This document shows, piece after piece, positions 11,140 through 23,191 of a stretch of 64,000 bases of DNA (position 1 is the first letter of the stretch; each line of letters starts with the position of its first letter). The stretch comes from Myxocyprinus asiaticus (taxonomy: Eukaryota > Chordata > Actinopteri > Cypriniformes > Catostomidae). The stretch covers positions 24,214,744 to 24,278,743 of the forward strand of contig NC_059349.1 in assembly GCF_019703515.2 (NCBI RefSeq), in the 5' to 3' direction. The notes beneath the pieces were generated by a model that saw nothing but the letters and a program-made list of their open reading frames with translations, was not told the origin of the DNA and searched no databases. The translations under genes and the position numbers were made by a program.

Positions 11140-11384
11140 AGTTGTAGAGGCTTCTAGACGAGAGAGGTGCTCGCAGTCTTGAAGGAAGAAAATTCTGAGG
11201 AATGGTGTTTGCCTGCCCGCTTATATACCTGACAGGTTCTCGCCTAAAGGGGCGGGGCTTAAACACCATAGCCAATCTTAAAATTGCCGTTATTGTAGAA
11301 GGATTTCAACAAGGTCCTTGTAAAAGGATTTTCCCATATGCATCAGCATGACGCAGTGTCGAGTGAACTGAATTCTAAGGGAAC
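11140..11384. repeat. Right inverted terminal repeat and leader of the DIRS-like element
   Basis: Plus strand 'gaggaatggtgtttgcctgc', 'cttatatacctgacagg', 'ggggcggggcttaaacacca' and 'ggattttcccatatgcatca' mirror the left repeat at 3720-3895. On the minus strand the TATATAAG box would drive the element's transcript, which fits the orientation of the gag-like remnant. Confidence 0.65.
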
Positions 11385-14300
11385 CATATTTATGTTTGTA
11401 CACATTACAGTGAATTGAGCAGAATGTTATTTACCACAGCCCTTATAAAATTTACACTGAAAGTGGCTGCTTTGTCAGACATAAATCAGCTGTGAGGTAG
11501 GAGCATTTGCGTCAGCTTCAGCCCACCGGCAAAACAAACGCAATTAGGCCATTTTAACTGTCACTATATCCGCGGATGAGAAGCAGCTATCCTAAAACAA
11601 GGTTAGCCTATATAATTATACAGTATACCCTATGTCTAGTTAAATTTAAGACTGATATGCAGCAGTAACACCCACTGTGCACAGCAAGCCAGCGCCGCGG
11701 CAAACAACGCTACAATCAACGAAACGGTCAACGCTGCGGCATTATAATCGTAAACAGCATCGTTGATTACAATGGGAGCTTAGATTTAGTAGCGTCGCTG
11801 CCACTGTACATGGGGTGTTGAGGAATTGTGACGCGTCTGTTACTACGGGAATATTTCCTCTGAATTTTTCATCCAAAGAAAAGAGAACGACCCAAACAGC
11901 ATGCAGCATTTCATATCGCATGTGATATTAAATGGGTAAAGTGTCTCCTGGTCCACACTGAGAAACATTAGTGCGAATGTTCCCTCCCTATCGCATATTT
12001 AAAAAAATTTTACAAAAAAATCATGTACATACACTATATTATATTCATGTATAATAATTTGTGCCGACGTTACCTTCATAATAATATAGTTTTGGCTGAG
12101 TGAATATTCTATATAAAAGTGAATACTTCAATAAGGCCCACATTTCTTGGCATGGCCTCACCCTGTCAACGTAAACAGGCGAATATGCATCCTTCAGCAC
12201 TATGGCAATGCTTAGTACTGCAACAACATGTAATTTAGACTGAATAATTGTACATTAAATGTCCATTTATTGAAAATATTATATTTATAATATATAAATG
12301 CCACTACATAAGACTATTATTACAGTACATGACCAGATTTCAAACACAAGCATTTCTCATGTCATCTTTTTTATGAAAGTATTCCTGTAAAAATAAGATA
12401 TTTTAAGGTCAGTTTTTGCTCACTCTTTTGTACTTCAGCAGCATTGGTGTAGCTTGCCGAGCTAGACAACAGTGGAATAGTGCACCACCCTTCTTGTTCT
12501 CACAACACACATGAAAAAGACTGTTATGAAAACATAAATCAAGTGCCCTCACCTACCTGATTCCTGAAAGCAATACCCTGGTTAATTTGTTGACAGCAGT
12601 GGGTTATTCCATCAAGCCTGCTTCTTATTCACCGTCCACTGTTTTATTTTTTGCCAAAGGCTCTCAGCCTCTCCCTTGTTCAGTAGCATCAATGCAGGTG
12701 GAGCCCCCCCTGGCAAGACCATCAGACTGAGGGAGTCTGGCTTTGCAGGGTCTGGTACGCAGTGGTGCGTGGGGAGGGGGGGGGTTGGCAGGATAAGCCG
12801 TGAGGAGGGAGGTGTAAATGGATCTGGGGATGTGTTGAGAGATGAAGGGAGAGTGTTTCTTCAGCCTTACACAAAATGGCTCTTATGGTGGGGCCAAGGA
12901 TGCTGATTAGCTATGAGACGCTGACGACATCACAGTGGGAGCTAGTGGCATTGATGCAGCACAAGGAGTGGGAGGGGGAGAGAGGAAAAGAGCTGTCATA
13001 ACAGCATCATAGAACACTGTTTAAAAGAGCATGGTCATGGATTACCTTGCATGTCTGTGAATATAAACCATTGTATTAAAAACACCAAGAGCTCAGTTTC
13101 AGTTCTAAGCCCAGCCAGAAGGGCCTGTAACTAATACATAGCACAGTCTCCTTTCGATTGGCTCATTATGAAGGCTTCCAGCTATACTTCCACAAGGACA
13201 CAAAACAACTTTGGTTCCTTAAATATTTTTTTTTAAATCATCAATTTAAAAGTGAATCCTGTCACTTGATTTAAAAAAAAATTAATTGGTATTATTTTAA
13301 GATTAATAAGATTTCTGGTGTGCAAAGGAATATAGACTGTACCAGGGCCATTGTTGGCAGGGACAACAGGGGATACTGTCCAAAGTCCAGTGACAAGGAG
13401 GCCCCACTAAGGTCCTCTATGGTAGGGGTTCAGACTGGAGTCCCAGGGGGCCATAAGAGGTTGCTAGGGTGGTCCTTGGGCAGTTTTAGAGAAAATGAAA
13501 TTTTTTACAAAATGTATTTAACAGTTAGAAATAAAAACAAAATCTGCATAAACTTTTGTTAAATTTACTGTATATTTCAAAGTATTTATCGCTCCTTCCT
13601 TGCAACATAGATATGTTTATAAAATATGTATGTTTCTAGAAAGTTTTTCATTGCCACTCTTGTTCTTGGCTTGCTCATTGGTTGTATGGCACTATTTGCC
13701 AACATAATTATTGCAAAAATTGATATACAAATATATATAAATAAAATAGGTATGCTGTTACCTTAAAATAAATGTTTTCCAGATAACATTATAATAATTT
13801 GTTAGTTTTGGCTTTAGTATGACAAATGAAAGCCATTTATTTTAATTTGGGAACAACTTGTCTTTGCGTTGGTTAATGTGAAAATCTATATCTGCATTTA
13901 TATTTTAGGAAGGGGCCCCTTGCAAGAGTAACATATTTAGAAGTCTAAATATGGTATACCCTATGGTATAACATACACATTGAGCATGGGCAAGGAGGGG
14001 TCTGCTCCACCCATAAAAACGTTGTCCCGGCTATTTAAGCAATGACACTATTCTAAAAGAAAAAGAAATAACTATTCCAAAATGAAACATTAATCATTAC
14101 ATTGTTTTTAATATTTATATAGCATGCAACAGGAGAAAAACATCTTAGAAATATATTAAATATCTATATTATTCTATATTACCTATATCTTTATTGTTTA
14201 TTCTAAATATATAGGCTATTGTAATCAAGTCTAATTAATGTATCAACTTTCATGGACTGCAATGGTCTTGGTAGAACAGCCCCACCTGCTGGCAAGCTGA

Positions 14301-15669
14301 CATCATTCAGTCCACTTGATTGCCTCAATATGCAAGCAGATGTCGATTAGATATCACCTAACCTGTCAAACACGTAGACATTACTACAATTTAAAAAAAT
14401 GAATTAGTGTAATAGGGTCAAGGTCATTCAAGTGATAATGACACATGATGTCTGCCTGGACCTCTCCATTAGTCAGTTGTTACAGTTATCAGAGTGCATG
14501 TCTTGTCCTTCACAAAAGCATGGCAAGAGTTGAGTTGCATCTGCCTCCAATTCTGTCCCGTACTGTGCATGAGGTCCTCTGTGTGTTAAGTGGGTTTTGA
14601 GCCCCACCAGAGTGCAAAGGGCACACAAGGGTAAACATTGTGCTTCCACTTATTTACTGTGTAGACTAATTATTTACTGCAGGATAAGTAGTGGGGACTG
14701 GTGCTCTGGTCAAAGTCCCTGCTCTGACATAAGTATCTGCTTCTTCTGACAAACATCTAGTGTGTTTTTGGAGAATCACTGTGTTCTGGTCAGGCATGTT
14801 TGTACAAAGTAAGCATATTAATAACGGGGACATGCATGTCATATGGAACAGCGTGAACTTGACATGGTAAATAGTTACATACATATAGTCAACTTTGTAT
14901 AACATAACTGAAAATCAAACATATTAAAATGTCATAAACATATTTAAGTTCATGAAGCACCTTCACAATCTAATTTACAAACATAAAACAGACTTAGCAG
15001 TTGAATAATGTGAGCATTCCACTGATCTGTTATATTTGTTAGAAATATGTTACATACAGTATATTAGGTCGATAATATTGATCGCATAGCTTATTACAGA
15101 TGCTTGTTTAAATATAACACTAGGACATTTTCAACAAGACAGCTCCATTTAAACACTGTTTAGAGGTGAACAGATTATAAATTACCCTTCTGAACTCATC
15201 ATCCCCCAAAAGTCCTTACAAAAACCTTTGTTTGAAGAAACTTAAAAATTCCTACTGCGATATCAACAAATAATTAGTATGTGCTCCACTAATTGGAAAT
15301 TAACATGCTCTGGATCAACATAATTTGCTGTTCTAAGTATGTGGGGAACATTTGAAATATGAGTTGAATGTGTCAGTGTGTGTATGTGTGTTTATTGACA
15401 TTAACCAATAGGCTATTGATAAGGGGACACTCCTCCTCTGAGCTGGTGTAAACAATGAATTAATCAATAGAGCACCTTGTTGTACAAGGATGCAAAACAA
15501 AACACGTATATTAATTTTGTCTTTTTGGATAAAACAGCAGTTTTATGTTTTAGGTGCATAATAAGTCATAGTAAGTGCTTTTCCTAGTTTTGAGCCTATC
15601 ATAATTATGCAAAATAAATGAAGTCCTGAACTATATTACATAGTTGCTTGCTTTAAATTGATATATATC
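11385..15669. other. Gene-poor intergenic DNA
   Basis: AT-rich sequence with no supported gene, RNA or clear transposon. A G-rich stretch at about 12700-13000 contains a 76-codon open frame (12676-12906) without recognisable features. Open frames at 13320-13562 and 14666-14905 also look like chance. Confidence 0.5.
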
Positions 15670-16265
15670 TTAAAGGGATAGTTCACCCAAAAATGAAAAT
15701 TCTCTCATCATTTACTCACCCTCATGCCATCCCAGCTGTGTATTACTTATTCAATATTTACTTTCTGCTGAACACAAACAAAGATTTTTAGAAGAATATC
15801 TCTGTAGGTCCATACAATGCAAGTGAATAGGTACCACAATTTTGAAGCTCCAAAATGCACATAAAGGCAGCATAAAAGTAATCCATACAACTCCAGTGGT
15901 TAAATCTATATCTTCATATAGATGGGTGTGGGTGGATATAGAAGAATGTAAAAGTGGAGATTTATAGTAAAAAAAAAAAAAAAAAAAAGGACTTAAATAT
16001 TGATCTGTTTCTCACAAACTCCTATCATATCGTTTCAGAAGACATGGATTAAACCACTGAAGTCTTATGGATTAATTTTATGCTGCCTTTATGTGCTTTT
16101 GGAGCTTCAAAATTTAGGTCCCCATTTACTTGCATTGTGAGGACATGAAAATTCTTCTAAAAACCTTTGTGTTCAGCAGAAGAAATAAAGTCATACACAT
16201 CTGGGATGGCATTAGGGTTAGTAAATAATGAGACATTTTTCATTTTGGGTGAGCTATCACTTTAA
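15670..16265. mobile_element. Foldback (long inverted repeat) element, copy 1
   Basis: The left arm begins TTAAAGGGATAGTTCACCC and the right arm ends with its inverted counterpart (GGGTGAGCTATCACTTTAA). Inner segments such as 'aatgcaagtgaataggtac' and 'ctccagtggttaaatctata' recur inverted around an A-run near 15971. This is a non-autonomous family typical of cypriniform genomes. Other copies in the window are at 21939-28552, 36003-36567, 42850-43334, 49229-50004 and 58376-58680. Confidence 0.8.
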
Positions 16266-16772
16266 GGACTCTTAAGAGCAAATATGTATTTATTTAAGCA
16301 GTTACACTTACACTTTTTCATTTATTTGAAAATAAAGACATTTTCTACCTGAAGCGAGCAAGATCTAGGGGTTGTCATCTTATTCAAGCACTAGTAGTAC
16401 CAAACTTTAATCCCACCCAACATCTAGTCTGTAACATTCAAGTATCCCAGCACATGGCAGCTCAGCTCTGTGAAAACAGTTAAGATAACCACATGTGCCA
16501 TCTGTAAGTGCGTTTTTGTGTGAGGTGAGAGGAAACTGGGGGTTAAATTATTGACTCTAAGACTCAATCGACTTAAGGAAGAAAGATTTTACGGACAAAA
16601 ACATGCAGTCTTACCACTGGACATATTTTTCGTCACCATTACCACAACTGTGAACCGTTATACCTAGTTTGGAAGATGAAAGACGGGGGCATTTTTTCCA
16701 AAAATATGACGCATGTTGCTAAGCGTTGCAGGGGTCAAAGAACCGTTTGTTTAAAATGTTCGACAAACGCAA

Positions 16773-16774
<2 letters not shown>

Positions 16775-16806
<32 letters not shown>
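16775..16806 (+). repeat. 32-base T tract just upstream of the agxt start
   Basis: An uninterrupted run of T ends 37 bases before the first ATG of agxt at 16844, so it lies in the promoter or 5' leader. Such runs are length-variable and may interfere with transcript or sequence quality. Confidence 0.9.
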
Positions 16807-16808
<2 letters not shown>

Positions 16809-17714
16809 CCTTTCGCAGTCTACGAACTGAAGCGAGAGGAAAGATGATGGCGAGGTCGGTTCTCTCCAGGTGCGCCCTCTTGGCGCAGCAGGTGCCTTTG
16901 GAATGCGCGCTGTCCACAAAACACATCATCCACCGCGTGATGTCTTCTGTTACCATTCCTACACCAGCATGCATGCTCCGGCCACTCGAGGCACCTTTCC
17001 GATACCTTTTTGGGCCAGGACCCTCTAATGTGCCGCCTCGTATTTTAGCAGCAGGAGGAAGACCTATAATAGGCCATATGCACACAGAAATGTTTGGGGT
17101 AAATTTTACGCTCCACTTTTACGCACACACGCATTTTACAACCCTCATATAATGATGTGGTGTTCGAAGTATCAGAGCTGCCTTTTTTTGTGCAAACTGT
17201 TTAAAACTTGGATCATGTAAGATTTTAACAACAAATGCTCGCATTTTTGATGTTGTTGTAGATTATGGATGATATCAAGAAGGGTATCCAATGCGCATTT
17301 CAGACCAGTAACAACATGACATTGGCCATGAGTGGTTCTGGCCACACCGCGATGGAGTGCGCAGTGTTCAACGTTGTGGAACCTGGAGAAAGTGTTTTCG
17401 TTGCCATCAATGGAATTTGGGGAGAACGAGTCGCAGAAATTGCTGAACGGATGGGTAAGGATCTGTTAATGTCACTGCGTTATTGTAGCCTATTGAAATT
17501 CACCATGATCTGCTAATGTTCAGTGGATGACCTCTTTGTTTCAACAGGTGCAAAGGTTCAAACATTGGTCAAAACACCTGGAGGACATTTTACAAATGAA
17601 GAAATTGAACAGGTAAAATAGTGATTTGATGTTGCATTTATAAGACCAACTTTTATTGCATATTGTCTCATTTTCTCCCATCTGATTACAGTTACAGTAC
17701 AGACTTTCAATTAA

Positions 17715-18670
17715 ATGAATATTCTGGGTTCAATGTAAGTTCAGCTCAATCGACAGCATTTGTGGCACAATGTTAATTACCACTAAAAATAATTCGACTC
17801 CCTCATTTTCTTTATTAAAAAAAAAAAACACAAATCTGGATTACATTGAGGCACTTGCAATGGAAGTGAATGGGGACAATCTGTAAACGTTAAAATGCTT
17901 ACTATTTCAAAAGTATAGACACAAGATGCAAACAATATGTGTATTAACATGATTTTAGTGTGATAAAATAACCTTTTTTGTGTAAAGTTATATCCAATTT
18001 TACAATTTTATTGCCATGACGCTGTAAACAAGTTCATCAATAGTGGCCTTTCCAAGAGCAATGATCAATAAACATGTCAAGACAGTGCTCATGCAGTGTC
18101 ACTCACACAAACACAAACACAAAACCCCATCAGGGTAATACATGTGAAATTAAAATAATGCAGTGAACATTAACTAAACTACATCAAATATAACACAGAA
18201 CACCCCAATGTAGATGTGATATTAAAAATAAGAAACATTACTATTCCCATAAAATATAATGAAATGTAATGGGTCACGCAGGGAATTATGGGAATGCCCA
18301 GTTATAGTTTTTTTACTGTAATTTTAACAATAATGTACCATAAAAAGTACGTGTACTCTCTTGTTAAATATAATATACATTTTTACCATTATACTGTAAA
18401 ATCATACTTTTTACATCTAAAAAATATATTTTTTTTTTTACAACATTTTACAGTAAAATGACATGTATTGTCTTTTTAAATATTTGATAATTTTTTACCG
18501 TATATTTTAAGGTCCCATTAACCAATTAAAGTTTTTTTTTTTTTTTTTTTTTTTTTTTACTGTAGCATTTTTACAGTCTTTTACCGTTAAAATTATGGAC
18601 ATTTTTTACAGTGCACAAATGCTGTCATCTGACCTTAACTTGTATTGAACATGGAATATTCTTTAAGTTA
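17715..18670. mobile_element. Non-autonomous inverted-repeat element (MITE-like), copy 1, agxt intron 3
   Basis: The left arm 'gctcaatcgacagcatttg' and right arm 'caaatgctgtcatctgacc' are inverted copies, and the outer ends are 'gaatattctgggttcaa' and 'ttgaacatggaatattc'. The middle holds 'tggaagtgaatggggacaa', shared with copies at 34267-35349 and 47125-47690. A second AT-rich insert with a T run (18531-18559) sits at about 18235-18620. Confidence 0.75.
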
Positions 18671-19000
18671 ACTTTTTTTAATATCTTTACTTGGGTTATA
18701 CATCTTTCTTGTTGCATTCCCCTCCTAAAGAGTCAATGAACAAGGAGGAAATATAGGCATTATTTGATTTTGTTGAGTGGAAAAACAAAATCTTAAAAGT
18801 AATCAGTAATGTGCCCCCACTGCCAATTATATGACTTTGGATTTTCCTTGCTATTATTAACATACTCAATAGCCAATGTCTATTATTCCACAGGCTCTGG
18901 CTAAACATAAGCCAGTTCTCTTCTTTCTCACACATGGAGAGGTTATGTTACTTGTAGACTTTCTTTTAAATGGCTTTGTGTAAAAGCTAATGCTAGGAAT

Positions 19001-21057
19001 CAGGGGCGGATCTAGAAATGTTTTATGGGGTGGCAAGGGGGTTGCTTGCAGACTATGAGGGGTGGCAACACCAAAGCAAGCGCCCATGCGTAGTTCTTAT
19101 GGATTAAGGTACCAAGCTTCATTGCAACAAGTACAAGTTCATTAAATGAGTCACTATCATATTAGAAATGTCCATGAATTTGCGATACAACTGCATTTCC
19201 AAAGGAACCACATAGTAACCATTTTGCTACTAATTTGCCAACAAAAATAAATCATTTTTTGCATAATACAAAATAAGCAATGGATGTCTCCAGAGCACCA
19301 AGACTTTGTCTATTAAACACATCTACAAATTCTAAATGTTCCTAAGCTTCACATATAGAACCGGCAATCTGGACTAAACGTCACCATCTTATGCGGGCCA
19401 AATTTTTTTATTTGGTTAAGTGTACCCATGGATGGAAAATGCATGCATATCCCTTGTTATTCTGCTAACAAAGTCCTGTAGGCCTGTCGCCTTTGTAAGA
19501 GCTGGAATAATCCATTTGAAAGCGAAGATTAACAAAAAGTTATGTCTAAATAAATAAATAAATAAACTGTACAGAAAATTGTGTGTGGGGCAGTGCTGCA
19601 TAACTCATGAATATTAATTATGCAATGCGCAGTAAAAGATTCTTTTAAATTACCTGTTTTGATCAACAGTCATACTTAACAACTGATTCAAGCACCCAAA
19701 TATTTCACATAATATGGTTATTTCATCCCTACATCTGCCACTACCAATCTTGGGATTTTGTTAGTCAGTAGATGAATACATAGATCAGCTCTTTGATTAA
19801 GAACATGACTGATTGATCTAGTAGTCAATTTTTGCCTTTTGTTTTTAGAGGTTTTGGATTCTAATTCGCCCAAATATAACTTTTTATTTTAATAAAACAA
19901 GATTGCATCTGTACGTCAGTGGATGGGTGTTACAATTTAAAAATGAAATGCAGTAACAGATGCGGGAAGAGGAGAGTAGTGGAAACACAGACACATTTAT
20001 TGACAGTTCTGTATATGAAAAACAGCGAACTCCGAAATTCAGACAACGACAACCACAAACTCTCCACACCAGCAGCGGGAACCCGGAAAAAAGTCAATAT
20101 GCACCTAAGCGCCCGTGAACGAGATGACACAGCTCACGAACAACCAACTCCCATCGAACAACCCAGCCATGAAACACTCAGTTTATATAGGGAGGAAACA
20201 CACTGCGCACCGGTGCGCCCCATCAACAATCAGCTCACCTGGATACCACACACCTGAGAGCCATTAAGAGAGAGGGAGAGAAAGAGAAAAAGACAACACA
20301 CACTCTTCACATACACACAAACAATACGGCCGAGAAGGTAATCACAGTGGGGGACACAGAAAAGAGCGCGAGCTGCGGAAAAACTGCTGACACTAAACGA
20401 CACTGATAACAGCCACAATAAACACTTATAATAACATTCAAAATAACTCATTCCAGCACCGGATCGGCAGTCAAAACACACACAGATGAAATAGAAAATC
20501 GTAGTCAAGAACTGGAGATGTTTCGTCTGGATTATACACATACCTGACGAAAGCTATTTCAGAAAGTGGTGTGGACACTTTTCATCCATCTCAACCCATC
20601 TCAACCCATAACTGACAGTGATGTATCTAATAATCATTCAGTGAATACTTGGAAACAGCTGAGAAATTCATCTTTACCTCTCTTTTTTCCACGTGTTTGT
20701 CCATGTGGTCATTGTTGGTTGAGGACATTAGCTCATCAACCCGCAAGAGCCCAAACACTGTACATGCGCTGCAACAGTAGGTAGGCGATTAGTCGATGTT
20801 GCGACTGGCCGCTGCAGCTGCTGTAAATAATCACAGGATTAGTCACTGCTGTAATCACTCACGCTACGGGTCTGTAGTAACCTATGCGTTCGGTGAGAGT
20901 TTAGGCAGTTTGACATGTATAAACCCCTAAACAATGTCAACATCAACTATAATATACTTACATTTATAATTAATACATTTGGATACTTATGTTGGGGTGG
21001 CAGATGTGGTGGCAATGCTTTTTCTGCTTTTTATGCCACCCCGGTAGATCCGCCCTG
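19001..21057. mobile_element. hAT-type non-autonomous element, agxt intron 4
   Basis: The ends are inverted: CAGGGGCGGATCTA at 19001 and TAGATCCGCCCTG ending 21057. A perfect 8-bp duplication CTAGGAAT flanks the element (18993-19000 and 21058-21065). Eight-bp duplications and CAGGG termini are typical of hAT elements. Inside, short reading frames (for example 20230-20541) show no transposase, so it must have moved with help from another copy. It lies 59 bp after the shortened agxt exon 4. Confidence 0.9.
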
Positions 21058-21953
21058 CTAGGAATATAAATGTCTATAACGTCCATTACTTTTATTATAG
21101 AGTGTAAGACATATAATATACTTATTTTGCATGGGTTTTCTCTACACAGATACAACTGTTTGTTTTTAGTGGATTCAGTGGCATCATTGGGAGCTACACC
21201 ACTTTTAATGGACCAACAAAGTGAGTGGGAAACCATTTGATATAGATTAAATTTACAAGTGCATACTTTAAATTTCTGTGGAAATACTGTGGCTTGGATT
21301 CATTTAATTTTATACATTATGAATCCTATTTTTCTCTGTAGATATTGATATCCTGTATACTGGAAACCAGAAAGCCTTGAATGCTCCTCCCGGGACAGCG
21401 CCAATTTCATTCGGTGAAAGAGCATGGTGAGGAGTGCATGTGTAAATGACTTCATTATTCTAACAAAAAGGGAGTTCACTAATTTTGTGTATTTCCCCTC
21501 AAATGTGATATAGCCATAAGATGTTTAACAGGAAAATGAAGCCAGTATCCTACCTCCTTGATATGACCCATTTGTCCAATTACTGGGGAAATGATGGCAA
21601 GCCAGATAGAATGTAAGTATTACATACACAAAATGATGCTCTTGCGAAGCTCAATAGAAGACTGAGTTATGATTTTTTAAAACTAACTAAACTGTGTTCC
21701 AGATACCATCACACAGGACCTGTGTCTGGGTTCTTTGCCCTGAGGGAAAGTCTGGCAATCCTTGCAGAAACGGTAAAACAAGTGGCTAGATATATATTTC
21801 TACTTGTATGACTCAAATTAAATATTTACAGCAGAGCTGTTGGTTCACTTTTTGGTCCTAAAGTCTATATAAGATAAAGGGCTCACTGGTTTTTCCAAAA
21901 CCATGCATTTGTTAAAAAAATAATAACAGTATGGTTGCTTAAAAGGTTAGTTC

Positions 21954-22267
21954 TAGAGGTCAATCAATAGTGCATTTTGCCGATACCGATAACTAAGGTG
22001 GTGGGAAAGGCCGATAACTGATTAATCGGCAGACCGTTTTTAAAATCAATTCATAAAATGTCAAAAAAAAAAATGTTTTTACTGTGGCGGGCAAAGACAA
22101 AGAGTCCAAAACAAATAAAATCCCACATGCAGTTTTTTGTTCAATCAAAATCCCAATAATAACCAGAAAAAATGAAGATTTGGTGCATAACACAGGACAT
22201 TTATTTTGAAATGAAGAAATGATGAAAAAACTATCGGCAACTATTGACATATATTGGTCTACCTCTA
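21954..22267. mobile_element. Small hAT-type element (314 bp)
   Basis: Termini TAGAGGTCAATCAATAG and CTATTGACATATATTGG...ACCTCTA are imperfect inverted repeats. Subterminal 'gccgataccgataac' pairs with 'ctatcggcaac'. A perfect 8-bp duplication GTTAGTTC (21946-21953, 22268-22275) marks the insertion, which hit the edge of the foldback element. Confidence 0.85.
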
Positions 22268-23191
22268 GTTAGTTCACCCAAAAATGAAAATTCTATTCAT
22301 TTACTCACCCTCATGCCATCCAAGACGTATATGACTTTCATCTGCTGAACACAAACAAAGATTATTAGAAGATTATCTCAGCTCTGTAGGCCTATACAAT
22401 GCATGTGAATGGTGACCAGAACTCCAAAAAGCAGATAAAGTCAGCAAAAACGTAATCCATCAGACTCCAGTGGTTTAATCAATGTCTTCTGAAGCGATCC
22501 AGTTGGTTTTGTCATTAATAATTTTTATTGATGCCACACTCAAATCAACATAAACAGCACATGAAAACACGGAATCAATTTTCAACAAAATATACCCCGC
22601 TCCCTCCCTCCTCCCCCCCCACCCACCCAACACACAACCCAGTGGTCAGACACAGAATAATAACAGACACACATACAAGCAAACAGTCCAAAAAAAAAAG
22701 ACTCCGATATAAAAAAATAAACAATTGCCCAACAAAAAAGAAAAAGGGTTCCACACATCAATTAATTACATACACACCATTTAAACTGTCCCTCTCCACT
22801 GTTCCCCCCTGGCACCCTCCAAGAAGGCCAAATAAGTGCCCCACTTCTTCTCAAAGGCACCCAAGCTGCCCAGCCGCCTATGCGACATCTTTTCAAAGGC
22901 CGCCACTGTGCCCAATTCGGTGCACCACTCATGAAATGAGGGTGCACCAGCCGACTTCCATCCCCCAAGGATCACTTTCCTGCCGATCATCACACTGGTA
23001 AGGACCCAGTTTTCAATGTGTATGTTCCCTAAGTTAACCCCTGCCCCATCCCCCAAAATACAAAGTCTGTGGCAGAATGAAATCTGAGTGCTCAGGATCT
23101 CACAGACATAAATCTGAACCCTCGACCAAAACTCTTGAATCTTAGTACAATACCAAAAAACATGGGCTATGTCCCCATCCTCTGATTGGCA

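Larger units (their letters stand above)
3669..11384 (-). mobile_element. DIRS-like retroelement with nested LINE
   Basis: The two ends carry inverted repeats. Sequence at about 3720-3895 (GTTTAAGCCCCGCCC, then TACATAAGCGGGCACGCAAA) is the reverse complement of about 11187-11360, allowing for divergence. Just inside the left repeat, about 3943-4047 is complementary to both outer tips: its first half to the left tip (CTCGGTTATGTATATAAC) and its second half to the right tip (GAGTGAACTGAATTCTAAGG). Inverted ends plus an internal complementary region are the hallmark of DIRS elements. On the minus strand, from the right end, come a TATA-containing leader near 11220, a zinc-knuckle gag-like ORF (11015-10776), a tandem-repeat block, and a reverse transcriptase fragment (9385-9273, YGLSLAPRTF then IRILNYLN). 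The rest of RT, RNase H and the tyrosine recombinase are missing, replaced by a LINE. Confidence 0.75.

Noticed and set aside
12676..12906. 76-codon Gly-rich open frame
   Set aside because: G-rich composition favours chance open frames. No domain, splice context or conservation argument supports it.
16719..17085. Minus-strand frames with poly-Lys opposite agxt exon 1
   Set aside because: Shadow of the T tract and of the real exon on the other strand.
16676..17152. A 158-codon open frame spanning the poly-T tract and agxt exon 1
   Set aside because: Only the part from 16844 to 17098 matches AGXT. The upstream part translates the T run as a string of Phe, and the part after the GT at 17099 is intron.
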